Assembly (NCBI GenBank): GCA_002707785.1
Contig: PANW01000076.1
Span: 62,001 to 126,000, forward strand
Direction: 5' to 3'
DNA length: 64,000 nt
Origin: Cellvibrionaceae bacterium
GTDB lineage: Bacteria; Pseudomonadota; Gammaproteobacteria; Pseudomonadales; Cellvibrionaceae
In this document: in pieces, positions 28,102-36,038 of the stretch
Layout: every line of letters begins with the position of its first letter
Position numbering within the stretch: position 1 is the stretch's first letter
The notes under the pieces: model-generated
The model's database searches: none
Told to the model about the DNA's origin: nothing
The model's input: only the letters and a program-made list of their open reading frames with translations
Made by a program: the position numbers and the translations under genes

Positions 28102-30138
28102 ATGCCCGAACGACACAGACTCACGCGTTTTAACGCCTGGCGAAACGCTTCTTGGCTCAGCACCTGCTGCGTAATACTCGCGAGCCTGTCTTTCCAGCTG
28201 TCTGCCTCTACCGAAGCACTCAAAGCCCCATACAACTCTTACTACTCGCCCCCCATACCCACTAACCCTGCACTGATCTTGCAGCACCGGCAGCACTACC
28301 TATCTGCCAAAGAAGCGCTGCGCAGGGGACAAAAAGTCAATTACAGGAAGTATCGCGACCGGTTGCATGGCTATGCGCTGGCTGACTACTTGGACTTCTT
28401 TGAGCTCAACAAACGCCTGCGTCGCTTGCCCTTTCAGGACGTTGACGCCTTTTTAGAGGCTCATCCCAACACCTATATGGGTGACAAGCTCCGTCAGCGT
28501 TGGCTTCACCAATTGGCGCGAAATAATCGCTGGACCGAATTCCTAGCTTACTATGATGCTAACGTCGCCAACACGACCTCTTTGCAATGTCGAGCTCTGT
28601 TAGCTCGGCATAAGACGGGTGACTCAACAGCTCTCGATGAAGTTGCCCCCCTTTGGACAGTCGAGCATTCACAACCCAAAGAATGCGACCCCTTATTCAA
28701 AGCTTGGATTGCAGCCGGTAGCCGAACTCAAGCTCTAAATTGGGAGCGGTTCAATCTAGCCATGTCTGCGGGCAATCGCACCCTAGCTCGCTATCTGGCG
28801 AAGTCACTCGAAGGCCAGCAAAAAGACTTGGCTCAACTGCATCTGGAGATTTACAGCCACCCGCAGCGAATTCGCCAACGCCATAGATTCCAACAGCAGT
28901 CCCCCGCCATGCAAACAATCATTTTGCAGGGACTCACCCGCTACGCTCGCAGAGATCCGATTACTGCACTCAATGAATGGGGCCGCTACGACGCCCAGCA
29001 GCTGTTCGATGACCAACAGCGACTAGCGACACAGCAGCAGCTTGCTATGCAACTGGTAAAAAAAGGCCATCAAAACTCTGCCGACAAACTGGTGGCGAAC
29101 ATCCCACAGATCACCAGCGAAAAAGTCACCGAGTTTCTGATTCGCGATGCACTTAAACAGCAAGACTGGGCCAAGATTTATCGCTACTTAAGACATTTGC
29201 CTGAGCAAGACCAGCACGCAGAAAAGTGGCTCTATTGGCGCGCACGTGCCTTGGAACAGCTCAGCATTACCGACCCAGAATTCCCCAGGCCTGAAGAGAT
29301 CTATCAGCAACTCGCCATGGAGAGAGGCTTCTACGCATTCTTGGCGGCTGATCGTTTAGGGCGCGGCTACCAACTCAGCGATCGCCCTGTCACGCCCACA
29401 AAAGACGTTCTGCTGGCCATTGCCAACCATCCCGCCACAATCAGAGCTCGCGAGCTCAAAGCCGTCAATGACCACCTCAACGCCAATCGTGAATGGCTGT
29501 ATATGACCAGCCGCTTTAATCGCGAGGAGGAGCACATCGCGGCGGCCAAACTTGCCCATCAATGGGGTTGGCACCATAAGACCATTACGTCGATGGCCTC
29601 GGCAAAGTCGTGGGATGATTTACGTTTGAGGTTTCCACTGGCCTATAACAAACAAGTATTCTCTTCGGCTCAGAAACAACAAGTGTCTCCTTTACTACTC
29701 TTCTCCATCGCCCGCCAAGAAAGCGCTTTTGCCGAACAGGCCGCGTCTCCCGCCGGTGCTATGGGTTTAATGCAGCTTATGCCAGGTACGGCTCGCTACA
29801 CCGCTAAAAAAGCGGGCATAAAATATCGCAAAAGCGACCTATTCAAAGCCGACACGAACATCCAACTTGGTAGTTTTTATATCACTGAATTACTAAACCG
29901 CTATCAAGGCAACCGCATTCTAGCCGCCGCAGCTTACAACGCAGGCCCACATCGAGTGGATAGATGGCTAAAATCATCCGCCAACAACCTACCTCACGAT
30001 GTTTGGATTGAAACAATACCCTTTAAAGAAACTCGGAAATACGTACAGAACGTACTGGCCTACTCCGTAATTTACGGCTATCGAACCGGTACCACACCGG
30101 CGATGCTGAGCCCGCTAGAGCAAAACAAAACGCTTTAA
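28102..30138 (+). CDS. slt: soluble lytic murein transglycosylase Slt
   Basis: Periplasmic enzyme that cleaves peptidoglycan to 1,6-anhydro-muropeptides, the substrates later handled by NagZ. It is 678 residues, with an N-terminal signal segment (about 15-36), a long alpha-helical superhelix (about 50-480) and the goose-lysozyme-like catalytic domain. Catalytic Glu540 lies in ARQESAF, followed by SPAGAMGLMQLMPGTA and AAAYNAGPHRV. Size and order match E. coli Slt70. It is divergent from uup, as in Pseudomonas. The ribosome site before the ATG is weak. Confidence 0.95.
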   Translation: MPERHRLTRFNAWRNASWLSTCCVILASLSFQLSASTEALKAPYNSYYSPPIPTNPALILQHRQHYLSAKEALRRGQKVNYRKYRDRLHGYALADYLDFFELNKRLRRLPFQDVDAFLEAHPNTYMGDKLRQRWLHQLARNNRWTEFLAYYDANVANTTSLQCRALLARHKTGDSTALDEVAPLWTVEHSQPKECDPLFKAWIAAGSRTQALNWERFNLAMSAGNRTLARYLAKSLEGQQKDLAQLHLEIYSHPQRIRQRHRFQQQSPAMQTIILQGLTRYARRDPITALNEWGRYDAQQLFDDQQRLATQQQLAMQLVKKGHQNSADKLVANIPQITSEKVTEFLIRDALKQQDWAKIYRYLRHLPEQDQHAEKWLYWRARALEQLSITDPEFPRPEEIYQQLAMERGFYAFLAADRLGRGYQLSDRPVTPTKDVLLAIANHPATIRARELKAVNDHLNANREWLYMTSRFNREEEHIAAAKLAHQWGWHHKTITSMASAKSWDDLRLRFPLAYNKQVFSSAQKQQVSPLLLFSIARQESAFAEQAASPAGAMGLMQLMPGTARYTAKKAGIKYRKSDLFKADTNIQLGSFYITELLNRYQGNRILAAAAYNAGPHRVDRWLKSSANNLPHDVWIETIPFKETRKYVQNVLAYSVIYGYRTGTTPAMLSPLEQNKTL

Positions 30139-30210
30139 CCGACGCCTGCGCTGAGTGAATTATACTGTGCTTAGATCGACAACGTTTCGATATGAAATCA
30201 AGGATTAAGA

Positions 30211-30792
30211 GTGACCAGTTCGCACACCAACAACGATGACATCCTAACCAGCAAGAGTGATTTACTGCATGTAAAAGAGACGATCTCCATGCTTTACTTA
30301 GCCGTGTGCCAAATAGAAGCATCGATCAAAGACAGTAACAACTCTGTCGACGCTTTAACAACTTCCTTTACCGATTTGGCGAAACACTCTCAAGAAGTGG
30401 ATGAACACGTCCAAGCAATGAACGATCTGAGCGAGTTGAACGACATTAAGCGCCAAGTCAGTGAAACCTCGACCGAGATGCAAGGTAAAATCAATCAAGC
30501 CATCACAGCTTTTCAATTCTATGACCGTGTCAGCCAGCGACTCGATCACGTGGCCCGAAATTTAGAGAAAGTTAGCGATGTGATCGGCAATCCTGATGAC
30601 ATCAATAACCCGAGCATCTGGGCCAACATTCAAAATGAGGTCAAGAACAGCTACTCGATGGAATCCGAACGCATTATGTTCGAACACATTATGCGCGGTG
30701 CTTCCGTCAAAGAAGCTTTAGAAATCTACCAACATCATTTCAGCCAAGAAGAGGTAGGTGAAGACGATGGCGACGAGGTAGAACTGTTTTAA
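30211..30792 (+). CDS. CheZ-like small helical protein (DxxxQ motif)
   Basis: A 193-residue, almost wholly helical, acidic protein. Residues 100-115 (AFQFYDRVSQRLDHV) contain D105-x3-Q109, which resembles the catalytic D143/Q147 pair in QDFQDLTGQV of E. coli CheZ. The protein ends in the acidic tail GDEVELF, comparable to the CheY-binding C-terminus of CheZ. I infer a CheY-P phosphatase-like or CheY-binding role; this is not proven, and the overall similarity to CheZ is low. An AAGGATTAAGA site precedes the GTG. The convergent neighbour encodes a CheV-type protein, which supports a chemosensory setting. Confidence 0.6.
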   Translation: MTSSHTNNDDILTSKSDLLHVKETISMLYLAVCQIEASIKDSNNSVDALTTSFTDLAKHSQEVDEHVQAMNDLSELNDIKRQVSETSTEMQGKINQAITAFQFYDRVSQRLDHVARNLEKVSDVIGNPDDINNPSIWANIQNEVKNSYSMESERIMFEHIMRGASVKEALEIYQHHFSQEEVGEDDGDEVELF

Positions 30793-30878
30793 GGGGAGGA
30801 GCCGTTCTCTGAAACAAAGAACTTTAAATGGAGCACATGACTAATCGATTTAACCCATCGACCAGCCATCGATGATGG

Positions 30879-31829
30879 CTAACGCCAATCACCGCTATCG
30901 AGTCGATGACGTAAATGCGCTTGAACCTTCTCCGCCAACTCATCAGGCTGGAACTTTGAAAGAAAATCATTACACCCCACCTTCTTCACCATCGCTTTAT
31001 TGAAATTCCCAGATAGCGAGGTATGCAGAATGACATGCAAATCTTGTAAAGCGGGATCACTGCGTATCTCATGAGTTAACCGGTAGCCATCCATTTCTGG
31101 CATTTCGGCATCGGTAACTAACATCAAGTATTCTTGCGGAACATTGACACCTTTCGCCGCTTCATCTTTCAAAAACTGAAGCATTTTCAATCCATCCTGA
31201 CGAAAAACTGTCTCAATACCGATGTTTTTCAACGTACTACTGGCCTGACGATAGGCGGTTGAGGAATCATCAGCCATCAATACCTTCACCTCATGAACAC
31301 TGGCATAATCCACCAGTTCATCATCCACCACCTCGGCAGAGACGGCTGTTTCATAGGGAATAATCTCGGCCAGTACTCGCTCAACATCGAGAATTTCAAC
31401 AATCTCCTCTTCTAAGCGTGTAATGGCAGTCAGAAAATGACTGCGCCCTGAGCCTTTCGGTGGCGGTAGAATCAGCTCCCAATTGAGATTGACGATACGA
31501 TCCACCGCACCCACCAAGAACGCCTGTACCGTGCGATTGTATTCAGTGACGATCAGATTGCAGTTCTCATGATTGCGCAGTGGCGGCCCGCCAATAGCGG
31601 CGCTTAAATCAATCACAGAGATAGTTTGATCGCGAAGGTGGGTGACCCCGACCACGTGAGGGTCACTGTGGGGTAAAGCGGTTAACGCGGGGACTTGGAG
31701 CACTTCCTGTATTTTGAATACATTGAGGGCGAATAGCTGCCTTCCAGCCAAGCGAAACATCAACAACTCGAGCCGATTTTCACCTACCAACTGGGTGCGC
31801 TGATCAACAGAATCCAGCAGTTTGGACAT
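30879..31829 (-). CDS. cheV: chemotaxis coupling protein CheV (CheW-receiver fusion)
   Basis: A 316-residue fusion. An N-terminal CheW domain (about 15-160: LMFRLAGRQLFALNVFKIQEV, then GVTHLRDQTISVIDL) couples receptors to CheA. The C-terminal receiver domain (180-305) has D187/D188, phosphoacceptor D240 in VTDAEMPEMDG, and K292 in LSKF. CheV tunes signalling by phosphorylation. No CheA, CheB or flagellar genes are in this window, so it is an isolated copy; bacteria of this group often have several CheV proteins. It converges on the CheZ-like gene. Confidence 0.92.
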   Translation of the reverse strand: MSKLLDSVDQRTQLVGENRLELLMFRLAGRQLFALNVFKIQEVLQVPALTALPHSDPHVVGVTHLRDQTISVIDLSAAIGGPPLRNHENCNLIVTEYNRTVQAFLVGAVDRIVNLNWELILPPPKGSGRSHFLTAITRLEEEIVEILDVERVLAEIIPYETAVSAEVVDDELVDYASVHEVKVLMADDSSTAYRQASSTLKNIGIETVFRQDGLKMLQFLKDEAAKGVNVPQEYLMLVTDAEMPEMDGYRLTHEIRSDPALQDLHVILHTSLSGNFNKAMVKKVGCNDFLSKFQPDELAEKVQAHLRHRLDSGDWR

Positions 31830-31951
31830 AACCCATCATCCCTCGATTAAACAACAATGTAATTGTAGTGCATCTACATGCATTACCCAGATAATTCATC
31901 GGCCGCAAACGCAGAATCATTAGTAGGCGTAAGGGATTTAAGCTCGCTGTT

Positions 31952-32200
31952 TTAGCCATGTTCAGCTTTGAGCAACTGCAGCAACTGATCTTGACTGAAG
32001 GGCCAACCAAGCCCTTCGCTGAGTGGCTCAACCGCCATCACCGGGATACGAACTCCATAGCGCTCCATCAGAGCTGGGTCATCGGCAATTTCCACCTCTT
32101 GAAGACGGTAGCCCACCTCTGACAGCAATGGCCAAGCCAGGGCCTTAGCCTCTTCGCAGAGATGACAACCCAAAGTGGTGTAGAGATAGAGTGTTTGCAT
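31952..32200 (-). CDS. glutaredoxin-like thiol protein
   Basis: An 82-residue thioredoxin-fold protein of the glutaredoxin-like family known as DUF836. The redox motif CHLC is at residues 12-15, and the cis-proline is in GVRIPVMAV. Proteins of this type are small cytoplasmic thiol oxidoreductases of uncertain substrate. It stands alone between cheV and the DUF5610-like gene, on the same strand as both. Family length is normal. Confidence 0.85.
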   Translation of the reverse strand: MQTLYLYTTLGCHLCEEAKALAWPLLSEVGYRLQEVEIADDPALMERYGVRIPVMAVEPLSEGLGWPFSQDQLLQLLKAEHG

Positions 32201-32315
32201 AGGAAGGCGCCTTGAAAATCAGGCGCCATGGTACGATAAAGCTAAACAGAATCACATATCCGGCAGGCCTGTCATTACTCACCAAACAACCAACTGCCCG
32301 ACACCTGCCTCTCGC

Positions 32316-33593
32316 TTAGTCATCGTCTCGCTCAAGAGCCGGTAAACCCTCGAGAATTTGGTTCACGGTTTTCTGAAAAGCCCCCTCTTCGGAGCGATCA
32401 AACCACTCGGTTAGACTCTCGAGTAAGGCACCAGGTTGCTGGAAATTGGATGCGGTATCGAGCGCCTCCAATACATCTCGAACGAATCCACCGAGCGGCT
32501 GCAGCCGATCTGCCAACGCAGGTGCCTCACCAATCCCTGAGTCTCTAACACCTTCATAGGCCTGGGTCACGCGCTGCACTGAGGTCTGAGACAAATTCAG
32601 TGCAAATGCACTGATTTCACTGGAATCATAACCGACTTCCAGCGCTTGTTCGAAAGCTCCTTCCAAATCGCCAGAGAAGAACGTTTCCGCCAAATCATTG
32701 ACCTGACCAAGCAAGTCATTGATCGCAGCAAGCTCTGCTTCATCCAACTCGCCAGCCACTGAAAAGGAGAATTGATGCTTTTCACTTTGCGCTTCGGAAT
32801 ACTGCAATAAAGTCTCGACACCGGGAAGGTAAGAAGCATATTGCTGAGTGACACTGGCACGCATACTACTGGCATCGATGGTCACCTTGTCACCATCAGC
32901 CGTCGTCAGACTAAATTGGAAACTGTTCTTTTGGGCGATGTCATTGCGCTCATAAGCGGAAACACTGCTTAGACTACCACTAGGCTGTGTACTCACCTGC
33001 CCAGCTCCAGCAGCATCCGTAGGAGTCTGCTCCACAGGTGCCTGCTCGTCACTGTCGATAAGTTGAGACCTCAACTCCTCAACACCCGCCAGCACCAGCT
33101 CGCGCGTTTGATTGATGTCAGCGCGAATATCATCGGACAAAAAGCCCATTTCCTCTAGTTGCTCTGCAGCTTCGGCAAATCCTTTCTCAAACCCTTCCAA
33201 TCCTGCCGCCAAACGAGATTCCAACTCTTCTTGAGTGGCGCCATCTTGTAAGTCACGCTGTAACTGCGCCTCGATGAAGCTCAGGATGTTGTTGGACGCC
33301 GTCAACGCGCCCTCTGAGGGCTGCGCCGCCTTCTGGGTTTCCGCAGGTCCGTAGAGATCATCCACACCCGTCGATATACGGTAGCTACTTTGATAAGACT
33401 CATAGCGCTCTGAGCGGATAAAAACGGCCGATGGGCTAGCATCTCGACGCGGCGAAGACTGTCCAGCATCCGAGTCGGGCGCCTCACTGGGGCGTGCAGC
33501 GGCCTGCCGGCCAAACATAAAGTCTTGGCGCGATTGAAATTGCTCCGATCGAGTGTAACTAACGTCTTGATTGAATAGCGCTGCTGGAAACAC
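32316..33593 (-). CDS. hypothetical protein, DUF5610-like
   Basis: A 425-residue acidic, Gln/Ser/Glu-rich protein without signal peptide or membrane helix. The N-terminal third looks disordered. The centre (about 100-190) is helical and acidic. The region from about 215 holds FQFSLTTADGDKVTIDASS, the beta motif I associate with DUF5610 proteins of Pseudomonas-like bacteria. The frame opens at 33638; I use the GTG at 33593 because CGGGAGG stands at proper distance before it. No function is known. A palindrome framed by direct repeats (33701-33738) lies 108 bases upstream. Confidence 0.6.
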   Translation of the reverse strand: MFPAALFNQDVSYTRSEQFQSRQDFMFGRQAAARPSEAPDSDAGQSSPRRDASPSAVFIRSERYESYQSSYRISTGVDDLYGPAETQKAAQPSEGALTASNNILSFIEAQLQRDLQDGATQEELESRLAAGLEGFEKGFAEAAEQLEEMGFLSDDIRADINQTRELVLAGVEELRSQLIDSDEQAPVEQTPTDAAGAGQVSTQPSGSLSSVSAYERNDIAQKNSFQFSLTTADGDKVTIDASSMRASVTQQYASYLPGVETLLQYSEAQSEKHQFSFSVAGELDEAELAAINDLLGQVNDLAETFFSGDLEGAFEQALEVGYDSSEISAFALNLSQTSVQRVTQAYEGVRDSGIGEAPALADRLQPLGGFVRDVLEALDTASNFQQPGALLESLTEWFDRSEEGAFQKTVNQILEGLPALERDDD

Positions 33594-33700
33594 GGTAACC
33601 TCCCGTTTTCTCGTCGACTGCCCGACTCGCTGAAGCAAGGCACATCAGGGTGAATACCCTGTTGTCGGCGATTTCGAAGAGAACTGTAGGACCGATAGGT

Positions 33701-33738
33701 TCTAAGGAGAAAGCTCCAATGCACATTGGAGTCTAAGG
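33701..33738. promoter_or_regulatory. 18-bp palindrome framed by direct repeats
   Basis: CTCCAATG-CA-CATTGGAG (33714-33731) has perfect 8-bp arms. The heptamer TCTAAGG occurs on both sides (33701-33707 and 33732-33738). It lies upstream of the DUF5610-like gene and downstream of the FHA gene, so it may be an operator or a transcript-end hairpin. Confidence 0.4.
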
Positions 33739-33863
33739 TAGGTAGCGCCACATAAAACGAGCAGAAAGCCCCGCCTCAGGAAGCCATTCACTATGGTCTT
33801 AGGTGAGTTTTAAAAAGCAGCCTTTGCAATGACTAGGTACTGCCCGTAGCCCGCAATTCTGCC

Positions 33864-34760
33864 CTACAACCAACCATTACGCATGGCGAAATACACACCA
33901 CCCGCAATAATAATCAACAAGCCCAAACCTATTAATCCACCACGCCCGCTCAAAGAGGCCGACGGCTCGATAGTTTCTACCGCTCGTGACTTCTCCGCTG
34001 GCGCTGGGCGACGCACTGTCTGGGCTCGACCCGAGGAGCGCTGCGGCGCAGCACGACCCGCTGCCGGCTTGGGATTTTTGGAAGGACTCGGTCCACCTTT
34101 GGGGACTGAGCGCACGGTGGTTTTATCAAGATCATCAGAAGGACCAATCACGCCAAAACTCAAGGTATCAAAACGCAGATCATCACCGCGCTTAACTCGA
34201 CTCTCACGAACTCTCTCACCATTGACGTAAGTGCCATTGGAAGAATCGAGATCCTTAACGTAGAGCAGACCGTTTTTAACCCGTAATTCAGCGTGACGAC
34301 GACTTAAATGTGCGGCCGCCAAAGTAATATCACACTCGTTGGAGCGGCCGACGGTATTGTTTGCTTTGAGGGCAAAAATTCGATTCGACAGCGCGGTATG
34401 GTTGGCCTTTAGCGCCCAGCCTGTGCTTTCTTCCTGTCGAGTTACTGTAGGTGCCGGACGAGATTCCTGCTTCGGATCCACCACTTGCAACTCAGTATTA
34501 CCGATTTTGAGCACGTCAGCCGGCGCTACGCGTACCGCTCGGCCAAACACAACGGGCTTATTATTGACCGCGACATTATTCGACTCGGTCAATAGTTTTA
34601 ACTCGAGCTGTTCATGGTTGACGCTGATTTCTACGTGATTGGCAGCAATGCCAGCGCCATCCAAGACCAGATCGCAGGCTGCGCTGCGACCAATAGTGAC
34701 TTTCGGTTCCACAAGCCACACCGCATTTTGTTTATTATTAGTAAAGCGGAGCTTGAGCAT
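33864..34760 (-). CDS. double-FHA membrane protein
   Basis: A 298-residue protein with two forkhead-associated (phosphothreonine-binding) domains. The first (about 1-95) has VTIGRSAACDLVL; the second (about 120-205) is closer to consensus, with VGRSNECDITL, SRRHAEL and LDSSNGTYVNGERV. A Pro/Arg/Ala-rich linker (215-265) leads to one membrane helix at the C-terminus (about 273-295), so it is tail-anchored with both FHA domains in the cytoplasm. It is divergent from a PP2C phosphatase and Ser/Thr kinase pair, which suggests it reads their phosphothreonine signals. Confidence 0.9.
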   Translation of the reverse strand: MLKLRFTNNKQNAVWLVEPKVTIGRSAACDLVLDGAGIAANHVEISVNHEQLELKLLTESNNVAVNNKPVVFGRAVRVAPADVLKIGNTELQVVDPKQESRPAPTVTRQEESTGWALKANHTALSNRIFALKANNTVGRSNECDITLAAAHLSRRHAELRVKNGLLYVKDLDSSNGTYVNGERVRESRVKRGDDLRFDTLSFGVIGPSDDLDKTTVRSVPKGGPSPSKNPKPAAGRAAPQRSSGRAQTVRRPAPAEKSRAVETIEPSASLSGRGGLIGLGLLIIIAGGVYFAMRNGWL

Positions 34761-35168
34761 AAAGGCGATATCCTCAATTCAATTGACCTTAAAGTTGAGC
34801 CGATAATGCATAAAAGACTGAGGCCGATCAATAGGTTAGGTGAAATAATTCACTTTATTCTCTAAGATTTAGCGGTAATATACATTTTGCTGTCGCTGGG
34901 GTTGATTCAAGTGGTGTTTTCATCGATAAAACCCCATCGCCTCGGCGTAATGACTCGTTTAGAAGCGGAAGGTTACTGCCAACTGTGCTTTAGTTGGCTC
35001 AACCACCGGGACGCTCAAAAGCGAGCATAGCGCGAATAACAAAAATAAACGAAAGCCATCGTATCGCCTACTCTGTACGATAAGCGGTTCGACAAGTATA
35101 GACAGCATTGCCCATAGGCCTTGCAGAATAAACCGGAAACTTGATCCGAAAACGGCCACGGACCCATT
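34761..35168. other. FHA/PP2C divergent promoter region (no gene)
   Basis: A 408-base gap between divergent genes, with an A/T-rich core around 34840-34890. It holds no supportable gene, terminator or clear operator. Confidence 0.5.
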
Positions 35169-36020
35169 ATGCCCTCATTACAATCCCATTCTTTGACCGA
35201 CAAAGGGCTCGTAAGGGATAACAACGAAGACTGCTACCTGAGCAAACCCAGCGAAGGGCTCTGGGCAGTGGCCGATGGCATGGGCGGACACGAAGCGGGT
35301 GAAGTGGCCAGTGCCATCGTCAAACGAACACTCGATGAAGCAAAGGTTAGCGGGCGCAACCTCGAAGACGCCATTCACACCTCCCACAAAGCCGTACTGA
35401 AAGCCGCACTAAAAGGTGAAGGCGCTGCCGGCATGGGATCGACCGTGGTCGCCCTCAACTGCAATGATCTTGAGTACCAAGTATCGTGGGTAGGCGACAG
35501 TCGTGCATATCTCTGGTCAGAAGAGCGCGACGGAGGACGTCTCGAACAACTCACCACCGATCACTCCTACGTACAGATGTTGCTAGCCTCAGGAGCAATA
35601 GGCCCGGACGAAGTTGATAGTCACCCTGAGAAGAACATTATCACCCAGTGTATTGGCTCGCTGGATCTTCCCCAAATAAAGGTCGATACCGTGCGCGGTA
35701 GCTGGGAAAAACAACAGTGGATTATCCTCTGCAGCGACGGCCTCAGCGATGAAGTGGATAACACCAGTATCGCTCAAATACTCTGTCATGCGCGCACACC
35801 GAAAGAGGCAACAGAACAATTAATGCAAGAAGCTCTCAACAATGGCGGCAACGACAATGTAACCGTGCAAGTCATTGAGTCGCCACTTTTTAAGCGCAGC
35901 CCAATCCACAAACTTAATGAGTGGCTACCCCGTGTTACAGGCCACCAGTGGATTGATACCAGCTTATACAGCATGGCATTACTGAGTGTTGTGTTGATTG
36001 CTTACTGGACACTGCGGTAG
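35169..36020 (+). CDS. PP2C-type Ser/Thr phosphatase with C-terminal anchor
   Basis: Metal-dependent protein phosphatase of 283 residues. Conserved PP2C motifs: RDNNEDCYL, VADGMGGHEAGEVAS (metal Asp), VGDSRAYLW, LCSDGLSDEV and GGNDNVTV. A hydrophobic segment at the very end (about 264-282) would anchor it to the inner membrane. It lies 18 bases before the kinase gene on the same strand, so the two form an operon that can write and erase the same phosphorylation marks. Similar trios control type VI secretion in some bacteria, but no such genes are seen here. Confidence 0.93.
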   Translation: MPSLQSHSLTDKGLVRDNNEDCYLSKPSEGLWAVADGMGGHEAGEVASAIVKRTLDEAKVSGRNLEDAIHTSHKAVLKAALKGEGAAGMGSTVVALNCNDLEYQVSWVGDSRAYLWSEERDGGRLEQLTTDHSYVQMLLASGAIGPDEVDSHPEKNIITQCIGSLDLPQIKVDTVRGSWEKQQWIILCSDGLSDEVDNTSIAQILCHARTPKEATEQLMQEALNNGGNDNVTVQVIESPLFKRSPIHKLNEWLPRVTGHQWIDTSLYSMALLSVVLIAYWTLR

Positions 36021-36038
36021 GAATCCGGACTCACGACT

